Assembly (NCBI GenBank): GCA_910585015.1
Contig: CAJUCT010000020.1
Span: 11,118-75,117 of the forward strand
From: an uncultured Acetatifactor sp.
GTDB taxonomy: Bacteria > Bacillota > Clostridia > Lachnospirales > Lachnospiraceae
DNA: 64,000 nucleotides
Direction of reading: 5' to 3'
The notes under the pieces are model-generated. The model did not search any database. It worked only from the letters and a program-made list of their open reading frames with translations, and was not told the DNA's origin. Position numbers and translations under genes: made by a program. Below are positions 41,898 to 50,506 of this stretch, one piece after another; position 1 is the stretch's first letter; the number at the start of each line of letters is the position of its first letter.

Positions 41898-44308
41898 TAC
41901 CCGTTTTCCGCGCTCCGGAGACGTTCCACCAGCGCATCTTTTGCAAAGCGGCTCATAATTACGAGTGTGATAAAGACAGGTACGATGGTCAACACGCCGC
42001 CATAGGCGAGGGCAAGCCCCGTGGGGAATCGAAATGCCATATAGAACGCGCCTCCCCTATACAGCATCCCGCAGAGTACATATCCGCAGAGTGTGCCGAC
42101 GGTCATGGTCACGCCCACAGCGGCCAGTACCAGCAGCAGACTCTCCCCCAGCAGCATCTTTCGAATCTGCCCTTTGCCCATGCCGATGGATTCCAGCATG
42201 GCAAGTTCCTGCCTGCGGGTGACGATATTTGTGATCAGTGTGTTCATCATACTCAATATACTGAACATCATGATGAATACCGCCAGACCGCTGATGGCGC
42301 CGAACATCTGATCCGCATTCCGGGAATAAGCCACCCGGCGCTCCGCCAGGGTTTCCAGACCCAGTTCCGCTCTCTTTGCAACCAACTGTTCCAGCGCATC
42401 TGCCACCATGGATTCCTTGTCTGCCGATACCGCCACCAACAAATCGGTATTCAGGCTGTCATACTCCACCAATTCCAGGATGGCCTGTTCAGGCATCAAA
42501 AACCATCCCTCCAGGCCATTGCGCTCCAGCGCAAAACGGTAATCTACAATCCCCAGAATCGTAACCTCCCTTTCTGCCGTCTCGTTGCCGTCATAGTAGT
42601 GCAGCGTAATTCTGTCGCCCGGCCGGAACTGCCATCCATAGACTTCCTGGACGGTGTCGTTGTCTGTGGTCAGAATGTAATCGCCGCTCATCAGCTTGTC
42701 ATAGTCTGCGCTTCCATCCTCCAGATATTGTCCGATCTGATCTGTCTCCTGTGCTGTCAGCGGATAAATCACATCATTGCTGCCATATTCATCCCGCTGG
42801 GGAAAATCAAAACGTACCCCAAAATACTTAACCTGATCCACCCTTTCCACACCTTCCAGAGCAGTAATATCCGCAATCAACTCCCCGTCCATAGGATTCA
42901 GGGCCTGCAGGCCGCTGACACCGTTTTCACTCAATTCAATCGCCGCCGGGGTATAATAAATATTGAATTCCGCATTCCGAAAATATCCCTGTCTGGCAAA
43001 ATTGTCCTTATTAAAAGAGGACATATAGGTGGCTGCCGTCATAAAGAGAATGCCGCCCAGCCCCAGAGACAACATGGTAATGACTGCTTTTTTCTTATTT
43101 TTGGAGAAATTTATGGTCGCCAGGCCCAGGGATGTCAGTCTGCGGCACAGCTTTCTGCCCCCCGTCTGCTTCATTTCATCCTGAGGCACATAGCGCAGCG
43201 CCTCCATGGGCGAGACAGCTGCCGCTATCCTGGCGGGTCTGTGCACGGAAATCATGGTGATCACATAGATCACGGCAAATACCACTATCAGGATTGTCAA
43301 AATATTGCCCACACTGAATCCGTCGGGGATAAGGACACAGCCCACCAATATGCCGATAGCCATGCCTATGGGAGCAGAACGGAGAAACAACATACTCCCC
43401 TCTCTGGAGACCATCTTTTTCATCTGCTTTCTGGTCATGCCAATGGTGCGAAGCTGCCCAAACTGGTGGATTCTTCCTATGACGGACAGGTAAAACACGC
43501 CGTAAATCACCAGCGTACACGCCAGCAGAATCACCGCCCCCACCAGTCCCCACAGCAATACAATCTGGGAGTCCGGTGCAAGGGAGTCCAGAAAGGCTTT
43601 GGAGGGATTCACATATTTCCTCTCTATTCCATGGTCCTGGCCAATCTGATACATCAGATTCTTACATTCCTGCGCCGACAGATAGGCTGCGTCAGATAAT
43701 TTCGCATACACCTCATAGGGCTGACCGGCCAGCTGGCTGCCATGCTCCGCATACCCTCGGGAGAAAAATACGGAAAACTGCTTTGTCTCATCACTTCCTG
43801 CCAGAATTCCGGAGACGGTAAAGGTCTCTGCGCTGCCGTCATAAAAGGAAAAAGTCACTTTGCTCCCCACCTCGGGATCTATGCCCATCTTCCCGAGCAT
43901 GGCGCCGCAGACAGCCACCTCATCGTCCTGTGTTGGCAGCGTTCCGCTCTCCAGCTGACCAACCCGGATCTCGTCAGACATGTCGCTGACATAGTAGGGC
44001 ATAAGGCCAAAGCTCCCCATTTCTGTAAGCACTCCTGTCTTTACTTGGATCTGATAGGAGATTCGCTCATCCCTTTTCAGAGCCTCTGCCTGCTCCTTTG
44101 TCAGGTTATAGAAACCCACCTGCTGCCTGTGGGCCAGTTCTCTTCTGTTCCGCTCCTCCTGGCCCATGGAAAATGCCAGAATCCCCGTGAGCAGGGCCGA
44201 TGCCAGGGCGATGGTAATCATCACGAAGATATTGCGCATACGGCTGGTTTTAAGACTCTCCCTGGACATCAAAGATATCATTTTGCTGGTCGTTTTTTTA
44301 CTGTTCAT
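41897..44308 (-). CDS. ABC transporter permease, FtsX/MacB-like
   Basis: 803 residues with two FtsX-type permease domains: a first helix near 27-47, a large extracytoplasmic domain, three helices near 255-360, then a second helix near 408-425, a second extracytoplasmic domain and three helices near 675-790. Family motifs are FGQLRTIGMTRKQMKKM and ELAMLESIGMGKGQIRKML. It pairs with the ATPase gene 23 bp upstream. Such systems in Firmicutes often export or sense antimicrobial peptides. The AgrC/AgrA-like pair upstream might regulate it. Confidence 0.92.
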   Translation of the reverse strand: MNSKKTTSKMISLMSRESLKTSRMRNIFVMITIALASALLTGILAFSMGQEERNRRELAHRQQVGFYNLTKEQAEALKRDERISYQIQVKTGVLTEMGSFGLMPYYVSDMSDEIRVGQLESGTLPTQDDEVAVCGAMLGKMGIDPEVGSKVTFSFYDGSAETFTVSGILAGSDETKQFSVFFSRGYAEHGSQLAGQPYEVYAKLSDAAYLSAQECKNLMYQIGQDHGIERKYVNPSKAFLDSLAPDSQIVLLWGLVGAVILLACTLVIYGVFYLSVIGRIHQFGQLRTIGMTRKQMKKMVSREGSMLFLRSAPIGMAIGILVGCVLIPDGFSVGNILTILIVVFAVIYVITMISVHRPARIAAAVSPMEALRYVPQDEMKQTGGRKLCRRLTSLGLATINFSKNKKKAVITMLSLGLGGILFMTAATYMSSFNKDNFARQGYFRNAEFNIYYTPAAIELSENGVSGLQALNPMDGELIADITALEGVERVDQVKYFGVRFDFPQRDEYGSNDVIYPLTAQETDQIGQYLEDGSADYDKLMSGDYILTTDNDTVQEVYGWQFRPGDRITLHYYDGNETAEREVTILGIVDYRFALERNGLEGWFLMPEQAILELVEYDSLNTDLLVAVSADKESMVADALEQLVAKRAELGLETLAERRVAYSRNADQMFGAISGLAVFIMMFSILSMMNTLITNIVTRRQELAMLESIGMGKGQIRKMLLGESLLLVLAAVGVTMTVGTLCGYVLCGMLYRGGAFYMAFRFPTGLALAYGGVLTIVPVFITLVIMSRFAKDALVERLRSAENG

Positions 44309-44331
44309 ATTACCCTCTTTTCTCGTTCCTT

Positions 44332-44994
44332 TTACACGATTTTTCCGTCTTCTATACGGATTCTTACATCCGCTTTCTCCGCAATCTCCGGGTTGTGGGT
44401 GATCATCACAATGGTCTGCCGGAATTTATCGGCGGTCATCTTCAGCAGGTCAATCACCTTGTCGCTGGTACGGCTGTCCAGATTGCCGGTGGGCTCATCT
44501 GCCAAAATGATGGCCGGCTTGGAGATCAGTGCCCTGGCGATGGCCACCCGTTGCTGCTGGCCGCCGGAAAGGTGGCTCGGATAGTTCTTCAGTTTTCCCT
44601 CCAACTCCAGGAACCGAACAATCTGCTCCAGGAACTTTGCATCCTCCGTCCTGCCGTCCAGACGCACGGGCAATACAATATTTTCATAGGCGGTGAGATA
44701 AGGGATCAGGTTATAGTTTTGAAAAATAAAGCCGATCCGCTGTCTGCGCAGTACGGTGAGTTGTTCCTCATTCATCTTTTCAATATTCCTGTCTTCCACT
44801 GTCACGCTGCCGGAGGTGGGGGTATCCAGGCCCCCCAGCATATTCAGCAGTGTGGACTTTCCACTGCCCGATGTGCCTATGATGGCCACAAACTGTCCGT
44901 CTTCCACAGACAGGTTTACATTATCCAACGCCTTCACCAGGCTTTCGTCTTTGCCATAATACTTTTTTAGGTTTGCCGCTTTTAAGATTGTCAT
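44332..44994 (-). CDS. ABC transporter ATP-binding protein (LolD/MacB-type)
   Basis: 220 residues. Walker A GTSGSGKST near 39, Q-loop FQNYNLIPY near 91, signature LSGGQQQR near 140, Walker B IILADEPTGNLD near 160 and switch His in THNPE near 198. Powers the permease encoded just downstream. ATG 44994 follows AGAAGGGAG; a family A element lies before it. Confidence 0.95.
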   Translation of the reverse strand: MTILKAANLKKYYGKDESLVKALDNVNLSVEDGQFVAIIGTSGSGKSTLLNMLGGLDTPTSGSVTVEDRNIEKMNEEQLTVLRRQRIGFIFQNYNLIPYLTAYENIVLPVRLDGRTEDAKFLEQIVRFLELEGKLKNYPSHLSGGQQQRVAIARALISKPAIILADEPTGNLDSRTSDKVIDLLKMTADKFRQTIVMITHNPEIAEKADVRIRIEDGKIV

Positions 44995-45018
44995 TTTATT
45001 TCTCCCTTCTGAATTAAG

Positions 45019-45135
45019 AGTCCCGCATATCCCCTGCCACCACACATTCAGGTGATCAACATCCGGTCGCTTCGGCGCCCTGATGTCGATCAGTGTGCTG
45101 TCCGGGAATATGCTGATTAAGAGTCCCGCATATCC
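45019..45135 (-). repeat. Family A element in the leader of the ABC ATPase-permease operon
   Basis: One full unit (45019-45121) then the start of a second (AGTCCCGCATATCCCC from 45122), so a 22-bp direct repeat brackets the unit at a 103-bp period. Arms GCATATCCCC / GGGAATATGC, inner stem GATCAACATC / GATGTCGATC. Confidence 0.9.
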
Positions 45136-45148
45136 CCCGCCTAAATCT

Positions 45149-45176
45149 AGAATACTTTTTTATTTGAATTTTGCAA
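45149..45176 (-). promoter_or_regulatory. Possible promoter of the ABC ATPase-permease operon
   Basis: Minus-strand TTGCAA (45171-45176), 16-bp spacer, TATTCT (45149-45154), placed so that the family A element lies in the transcript leader. Confidence 0.4.
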
Positions 45177-45236
45177 TGGGGATTGTTTAAACTAATATTA
45201 TGACTGCATATTTTAAGATGAGCAGGCACTAAAATA

Positions 45237-45273
45237 GCCGGCTGCTCCTAATCATATATAGGAATCAACCGGC
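45237..45273 (-). terminator. Hairpin, probable terminator of the two-component operon
   Basis: GCCGGTTGATTCCTA / TAGGAGCAGCCGGC pairs with few mismatches and is followed on the minus strand by TATTTTAG. It lies 140 bp after the histidine kinase stop, with no gene between. Confidence 0.5.
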
Positions 45274-45414
45274 ATTTCCACTCTGCAATTTGTATTTTGA
45301 ATTTCATGCATAGATTATCCGATATATTGAAAAGTGAATTGCCTTGTCAAAAGTGAAGAGAATATATGCTTTGAGAGCATAACAGCATATCCGAAGCGGT
45401 AATGCAAGAAAAAT

Positions 45415-46725
45415 TTAGGGCAGCGGCAGCAGAATCTTTAACTGGAAACAGTCCTTCCCCTGCCGGATCAGACACTGGCCGTCATATTTATCCACGGCCT
45501 GCCGGATATTTCTGATTCCGAAACCGTGCAGAAACTTATCCTCCTTGGAGGTTTTTTCGCAGTCCGTCTCACCCGGCAGACAGTTGTTTTCCACCACCAC
45601 AGACAACATATCCCGCACACACTCCGCCTTCACCGTGACCAGACGCTGCTCCTTGGGCAGCTTTAAGCTGGCCTCCAGGGCATTGTCCAGGGCATTGCCA
45701 AAAATGGTGCTTATATCTATGGGTTCCAGAAATCCGCCCTGCTCAAAGTGAATCACCGCAGAAAATTCAACCTGGTCCTCCTTGGCCTGCCTTGCCTTGT
45801 CCCGGATAATAATATCCAAAAACGCATTGCCGGTATGAATATAATCTTCGTACTCGGCAATCTGTCGGCGCAGGTTCGCAGCCATCTGCCGGGTCTCAAA
45901 GCTGTCCTGCCTCTCCAGCAGCAGAAGGTGATTTTTCATATCGTGATACAGCCTCCGCACGGTCTCCTCCGACTTCAGCTTCTCCTCATAATAGGCGTAC
46001 TGCTGCTGAAGCTGCCGGGCTTCACGGGCCGTCTGTTCCGCGCGGCTCATATAGGCGATGAGGGAGACACCCACCAGGCTCCCCAGAATAATCACCACAC
46101 ACAGCGGATATACGATATAGTTGGCCTGGGTGATAAAAAATATGGTGGTAAATATAGCGGTGGTGGAAACCAGCATCACAACGTCCGCAATAAGCCAGCT
46201 TTGCTTTTCCATATTCTCTGAAGCGATCTGCTGCCGGTATCTTCTCAGAAAAAACCATGCCCCAACCCAGAACAACAGGCGCACTGCCTGAGACAGGGTG
46301 TAGATTGCCGTACTCAGCAGCAAAGTTTCCATACTCCAGTTCTGGCTTCCGCCTGAGTCATGGTTCGGGGACAACGCTTGACGGACAACAAAGAACAGGT
46401 CGCCGAACAGATTCTGCTGTAGAAAATTAACGGCTATTACTGTGGGATAAAAGATCAAAAAAGCCGTTACTTTCTTCTCCCATTTTCCCGAATAGAAAAT
46501 TAATATATGGGCCGCAAATCCCACCAGAGCCAGGGAAATATTCCATGGGTCATTCAAAAAGATAATCACCGGGGCCAGATTCAAAAGTACCAGAAAGGCC
46601 AGCACTTTCAGCAGCCAGTGTCTCCTGGTGGGAATCACAACAGCTATCGCCTTATAGACAACAAAAACATATATAAAGTTCAGTACATAACACAGACTGT
46701 CCAGAATTGAAATTATGGTCTCCAT
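45415..46725 (-). CDS. Sensor histidine kinase, AgrC/GHKL type
   Basis: 436 residues. About six membrane helices in the first 215 residues, a coiled coil, the phospho-acceptor region RRLYHDMKNHLLLLE near 265, and a GHKL ATPase with N-box FGNALDNALEAS near 345 and G-box HGFGIRNIRQAVDKYDG near 405. This is the layout of AgrC-like kinases that sense peptides. The ATG overlaps the TAA of the response regulator gene, so the two are coupled. Confidence 0.92.
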   Translation of the reverse strand: METIISILDSLCYVLNFIYVFVVYKAIAVVIPTRRHWLLKVLAFLVLLNLAPVIIFLNDPWNISLALVGFAAHILIFYSGKWEKKVTAFLIFYPTVIAVNFLQQNLFGDLFFVVRQALSPNHDSGGSQNWSMETLLLSTAIYTLSQAVRLLFWVGAWFFLRRYRQQIASENMEKQSWLIADVVMLVSTTAIFTTIFFITQANYIVYPLCVVIILGSLVGVSLIAYMSRAEQTAREARQLQQQYAYYEEKLKSEETVRRLYHDMKNHLLLLERQDSFETRQMAANLRRQIAEYEDYIHTGNAFLDIIIRDKARQAKEDQVEFSAVIHFEQGGFLEPIDISTIFGNALDNALEASLKLPKEQRLVTVKAECVRDMLSVVVENNCLPGETDCEKTSKEDKFLHGFGIRNIRQAVDKYDGQCLIRQGKDCFQLKILLPLP

Positions 46726-47435
46726 TACAGTCTGTCCCCCCAATAGTCGGTCAGCTTCTCCATAACCAGCTTTCGCTTGGGCTGACTTATGGGTATGGTC
46801 TCTCCGTCCGTCAGGATGATCTCCAGCTTGCCCACCCGTTTTACAAAGAACAGATTCACCAGATAGCCGGAATGACAGCGGATAAAATGGGCATCCTCCA
46901 GTTCCGCCTCCAACTCCTTCATCTTTTTGTAAGAAATAATATCACCGCTGTCCGTATGTAACTTCACATTCCTGTTATAGGTTTCCAGATAGTGCAGAGT
47001 ACTCAGGTCCACCCTGTGGCGCCCGTCCTCATTGGTCACCAGAATATACTTTCTGTCCTCCCGCCGGTAACTCTCCAGCCACCGGTCCAACTCCCTCTTC
47101 AGACGCACATACTTTATGGGCTTGATAATATAGTTTACCGCCTGGTACTCATAGCCTGCCAGCGCGTATTTTGTCAGGGAAGTCAGGAAAATAATGCTCA
47201 CTTTCTCATCCTTGGCCCGGATGCGCTTTGCCGCCTCCAGACCGTTCATTACATCCATTTGAATGTCCAGAAAAATCAAATCCAACTCGATTTTTTCGCT
47301 TTCAATCAACTCCCTGCCATTACAAAACAGGGTGGTGCGGATCTCCGTACCGCTCTCTCGGGCATACTGCCCGATCATTTCCTCAAGTTCTGTGGCAAAA
47401 GCCTGCTCATCATCGCAAATTCCGATATTGTACAT
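46725..47435 (-). CDS. LytTR-family response regulator
   Basis: 236 residues: receiver domain with acidic pocket CDDE near 7-10 and phosphorylation Asp in LIFLDIQM near 55, then a LytTR DNA-binding domain from about 135 (KYILVTNEDGRHRVDLSTLHYLE; HFIRCHSGYLVNL). Partner of the downstream GHKL kinase. ATG 47435 follows AGGGGGA. The target is unknown; the ABC transporter 0.4 kb downstream is a candidate by position. Confidence 0.94.
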   Translation of the reverse strand: MYNIGICDDEQAFATELEEMIGQYARESGTEIRTTLFCNGRELIESEKIELDLIFLDIQMDVMNGLEAAKRIRAKDEKVSIIFLTSLTKYALAGYEYQAVNYIIKPIKYVRLKRELDRWLESYRREDRKYILVTNEDGRHRVDLSTLHYLETYNRNVKLHTDSGDIISYKKMKELEAELEDAHFIRCHSGYLVNLFFVKRVGKLEIILTDGETIPISQPKRKLVMEKLTDYWGDRL

Positions 47436-47491
47436 GGCTATCCCCCTGTGTATCATATTACCGTCAGGCTATGCTCCGCATGACTTATAAA

Positions 47492-48343
47492 TTATTTATA
47501 ATACTCCTCTGCCATATCCAGTTCTTCCTGCTCTTCCTCCTTGGACACCGGACTCAGGGGCGTATGGCGCAGATAACCCAGCCAGTATCCGCCGCCCACG
47601 ATGCCTGCGCCGCCTATGATATTGCCCAATGTCACAGGAATTATACAGTTAGTAAAAAACCGTGCCCATGTCAGTCCTTCCATTGCGATTTCATATTCCC
47701 GGGAAGCCAGCAATGCCGCCGTGCCGAAATACATATCCGCCACACTGTGTTCAAATCCGCAGAGTACAAACAGCATGATGGGCCAGAAACTGGCCATCAG
47801 CTTGCCGGAGATATTCTTGGCCCCAAAGGACATCCATACCGCAATACAAACCAGAATATTACACAGGATTCCCCGTACCAGTCCCTCTGAAAAACTCAGG
47901 TTACACCGGGAAGCGCCTGCCGCCACCACACTGCCTGCCAGATCGCCGCCAAACAGATTGGGCGTATGCCCGTAGACCACGCCTACAGCCACCAGCGCCG
48001 CCCCCAGAAAATTGCCGATGAAAACAAAAAACCAGTTTTTCAGCATTTTAAGCACCGAGATCTTCTTCTCCAACACGGCTAATATAATCAATGTATTTCC
48101 CGTAAAGAGTTCACTTCCGGCGATCAACACCATGGCCATGCCCGCGGGAAACACCACCGCTCCCAGCAGTTTTGCCACCGAGGGGTTGACAACGGTGGAG
48201 GATGCCGTGGTGGACCCGATCCCCGCGAAACCGATGAAAAACCCGGCGAACATGCCCAAAATTATCATCTTAAAGGCGGATAAATGTGTCTTATGTATGC
48301 TGACCTCCACATAACTCCTGGCGATCTCTAAAGGTGAATGCAT
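47492..48343 (-). CDS. Formate/nitrite transporter family channel
   Basis: 283 residues with six membrane helices of the FocA/NirC pentameric channel family. Family features: FAGFFIGFAGIGS near 33, AGSELFTGNTLI near 75, CNILVCIAVWMSFGAKNISGK near 160 and GFEHSVADMYF near 197 (His of the gating/transport site). Likely moves formate, nitrite or a similar anion. Starts after GGAGGTACC; own promoter at 48373. Confidence 0.93.
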   Translation of the reverse strand: MHSPLEIARSYVEVSIHKTHLSAFKMIILGMFAGFFIGFAGIGSTTASSTVVNPSVAKLLGAVVFPAGMAMVLIAGSELFTGNTLIILAVLEKKISVLKMLKNWFFVFIGNFLGAALVAVGVVYGHTPNLFGGDLAGSVVAAGASRCNLSFSEGLVRGILCNILVCIAVWMSFGAKNISGKLMASFWPIMLFVLCGFEHSVADMYFGTAALLASREYEIAMEGLTWARFFTNCIIPVTLGNIIGGAGIVGGGYWLGYLRHTPLSPVSKEEEQEELDMAEEYYK

Positions 48344-48372
48344 AGGCGGTACCTCCTGATTTTGATATTAAT

Positions 48373-48401
48373 ATTATATGTGAAGCCGGGAGATTTAGCA
48401 A
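48373..48401 (-). promoter_or_regulatory. Sigma-A promoter of the formate/nitrite channel gene
   Basis: Minus-strand TTGCTA (48396-48401), 17-bp spacer, TATAAT (48373-48378), 30 bp before the start codon. Confidence 0.65.
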
Positions 48402-48571
48402 TACCTTGCTTTTCCTACAAAAAGAAAATCTAATCGGCAGCGCGTATAAACGGAAGGACAGACTAAATTTTCTCATAAAACAGTTGACAGCATCCAAACT
48501 ATGTGGTTGAATAATATATGTCTGCGGCTCAGTCACCCGCCGATAATATGAAAGAAAGTGAGGTAGCAAAA

Positions 48572-48652
48572 ATGACTTTTAATGCACACGCAGGTTTTAA
48601 CAAGCTTCATTGTATCAAAAACAACACGCTTACCTCGGTTTCACACATATGA
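48572..48652 (+). CDS. 26-residue leader peptide of the ABC exporter operon
   Basis: ATG 48572 follows GTGAGGT by eight bases and opens MTFNAHAGFNKLHCIKNNTL and six further codons to TGA. It lies 42 bp before an intrinsic terminator and 130 bp before the exporter genes. Its last codons overlap the 5' half of an alternative long-range pairing (48634-48645). The arrangement resembles leader-peptide attenuation, as known for BmrB-BmrCD in Bacillus subtilis; sequence homology to BmrB is not claimed. Confidence 0.55.
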   Translation: MTFNAHAGFNKLHCIKNNTLTSVSHI

Positions 48653-48751
48653 TTTTTACACTTCGGTGAAAAGATCATCTGAACAACGCTTTTAAAACCC
48701 GGGCAACGTTTGTCCGGGTTTTTTGGCTTTTAAGCAATGTGAAACCGGGAG
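48634..48751 (+). promoter_or_regulatory. Candidate transcription attenuator upstream of the ABC exporter genes
   Basis: CTCGGTTTCACA (48634-48645, inside the leader ORF) can pair with TGTGAAACCGGGAG (48738-48751, after the terminator), one G bulged. The loop contains a UUCG hairpin (TTTTACACTTCGGTGAAAA, about 48654-48671) and the terminator. Ribosome position on the leader ORF would decide whether this pairing can form. Confidence 0.5.
48694..48724 (+). terminator. Intrinsic terminator between leader peptide and exporter genes
   Basis: Stem AAAACCCGG / CCGGGTTTT with a T6 run, plus strand. It lies before, not after, the exporter genes, hence the attenuator reading. Confidence 0.88.
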
Positions 48752-48773
48752 TATGCGGAACGTAACTAGGAGG
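48751..48773 (+). repeat. Family A 3' end on the plus strand
   Basis: GTATGCGGAACGTAACT then AGGAGG directly before the exporter start. It is the only plus-strand instance, and it shows that the element end tracks the gene direction rather than the replication strand. Confidence 0.55.
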
Positions 48774-48781
48774 AGATTTAT

Positions 48782-50506
48782 TTGAAAAAAGTAAAACACT
48801 ATGTACTTCCATACTGGAAAAGCTATGTCTTTGCCATTGTCAGCCTGATCCTGGCGATTCTTCTGGAAATGCTGACGCCGCAAATCACCAAAATCATTGT
48901 CAACGAATCCTTTGTCGGCGGAGATTTCTCCAGATTCGGCTTCCTGCTGGCGGCTCTGGTGGTGCTGGGATTCGGCAGAAGTCTGTTCGGCTATTGTAAA
49001 GAATTTACTTTTGACAAGAACAGCCAGACCATCGGCACCGAGATGAGAAAAGATCTGTTTGCCCATCTCCAGACACTTTCCATGGATTATTTTGACAACA
49101 CCAACACTGGCGAGTTGATGGCAAGAGTCAAGGAGGACGTGGACAAAGTAAAGGATGCCTTCGGCATGACGGGAATGCTGATCATACAGATCACCCTCTA
49201 TATCGTTTCCGTGCTCTACTGTATGTTCTCCCTGAGTCCCCTGCTGGGACTGCTGCCCCTGGCGGTAATGATCTTCGGCGGCGGACTGAGCTTTGCTCTG
49301 GAGAAGAAATTTGACAAGGTATACTCGGACATCAGTGAGGAAAACGCAAGACTTACCACCGTGGCCGAAGAGAATCTGGCCGGAGTGAGAACGGTAAAAG
49401 CTTTCGCCAGGGAAAAATTCGAGATTGAAAAATTCGCGAAGCACAATAAGCACTACTATCAGTTAAATATGGAACAGGCCCGCATCGTGGCAAGATTTTA
49501 TCCCATTTATCATTTCATAGGAGCCGTGCTTCCCGTGGTTTGCGCCATTCTCGGCGGCGTCCTGGTCATCCGGGGTAAAATGGATCTGGGTTCCCTGGTG
49601 GCTTTCGTCGAATATTCCAGAGATTGTACTTGGCCTCTGGATATGTTTGCCGAACTGGCAAACGAGCTGTCCTCCTCTTTTGCCTCCTACAAGAAGATCA
49701 AGGCCATTGCCGACGAAAAGCCCAGGCTTGTCCAAAGTGAAAACGCCGTACATCTCGACCGGATACAGGGGGATCTGAAATTTGATAATGTGGAACTGAC
49801 CCTGGACGGAAACACCATCCTGTCGGGAATTGATATTGATCTTCCCAGAGGCAGGACTCTGGGCGTCATGGGCGCCACAGGCTCCGGAAAGAGTTCCCTG
49901 ATCAATCTTCTGCAGCGGTTCTATGACCCCAGTGAGGGAAATATCTCCATTGACGGCACGGATATCCGCAGCATGGAACTTTCCCAGGTGCGCAGCACCA
50001 GTTCCGTGGTCATGCAGGATGTTTTTCTCTTCTCCGACACCATCGAAGAAAACATCAAAATGGGCAGACGGTACTCCATGGGACTGCCGGAGGTAAAAAG
50101 AGCCGCCAAGATGGCGCAGGCACAGGGTTTCATTGAAAAAATGGATGAGCAGTACAATACCGTGATCGGCGAAAAGGGAGTCGGCCTTTCCGGCGGTCAG
50201 AAACAGCGGATCAGCATTGCCAGAGCGCTCTCCAAAAAAAGTCCCATTTTGGTCCTGGACGATTCCACTTCCGCCCTGGACATGGAAACGGAACATGAGA
50301 TCCAGATGATGCTGAAGACCATAACCGATTCTTCCAAGATCATTATTGCCCATCGGATTTCCGCGGTGCGGGGCGCGGACGAGATCATATACCTGGATAA
50401 GGGCCGAATCGCCGAAAGGGGCACCCATGAAGAACTGCTGGCCCGCAGAGGACTGTATTACGCCACATATATGGCTCAATACCCGGAACAGAAAGAGGTG
50501 ATATAA
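48782..50506 (+). CDS. Heterodimeric ABC exporter subunit (degenerate Walker B)
   Basis: 574 residues: six-helix type IV exporter domain to about 320, then an ATPase with Walker A GATGSGKSS near 363, Q-loop, signature LSGGQKQR near 467 and Walker B VLDDSTSALD near 490. The catalytic Glu is replaced by Asp, as in the non-consensus half of exporters such as BmrCD or TmrAB. Start is TTG with AGGAGG upstream. The partner gene follows without a gap. Likely multidrug or peptide export. Confidence 0.93.
   Translation: MKKVKHYVLPYWKSYVFAIVSLILAILLEMLTPQITKIIVNESFVGGDFSRFGFLLAALVVLGFGRSLFGYCKEFTFDKNSQTIGTEMRKDLFAHLQTLSMDYFDNTNTGELMARVKEDVDKVKDAFGMTGMLIIQITLYIVSVLYCMFSLSPLLGLLPLAVMIFGGGLSFALEKKFDKVYSDISEENARLTTVAEENLAGVRTVKAFAREKFEIEKFAKHNKHYYQLNMEQARIVARFYPIYHFIGAVLPVVCAILGGVLVIRGKMDLGSLVAFVEYSRDCTWPLDMFAELANELSSSFASYKKIKAIADEKPRLVQSENAVHLDRIQGDLKFDNVELTLDGNTILSGIDIDLPRGRTLGVMGATGSGKSSLINLLQRFYDPSEGNISIDGTDIRSMELSQVRSTSSVVMQDVFLFSDTIEENIKMGRRYSMGLPEVKRAAKMAQAQGFIEKMDEQYNTVIGEKGVGLSGGQKQRISIARALSKKSPILVLDDSTSALDMETEHEIQMMLKTITDSSKIIIAHRISAVRGADEIIYLDKGRIAERGTHEELLARRGLYYATYMAQYPEQKEVI

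Noticed and set aside
41870..43699. 609-codon plus-strand frame opposite the ABC permease
   Set aside because: Antisense to a clear FtsX-type permease and starts inside the family B element; composition is that of a shadow frame.
49463..50479. 338-codon minus-strand frame opposite the first ABC exporter gene
   Set aside because: Antisense of Walker and signature motifs; no ribosome site.
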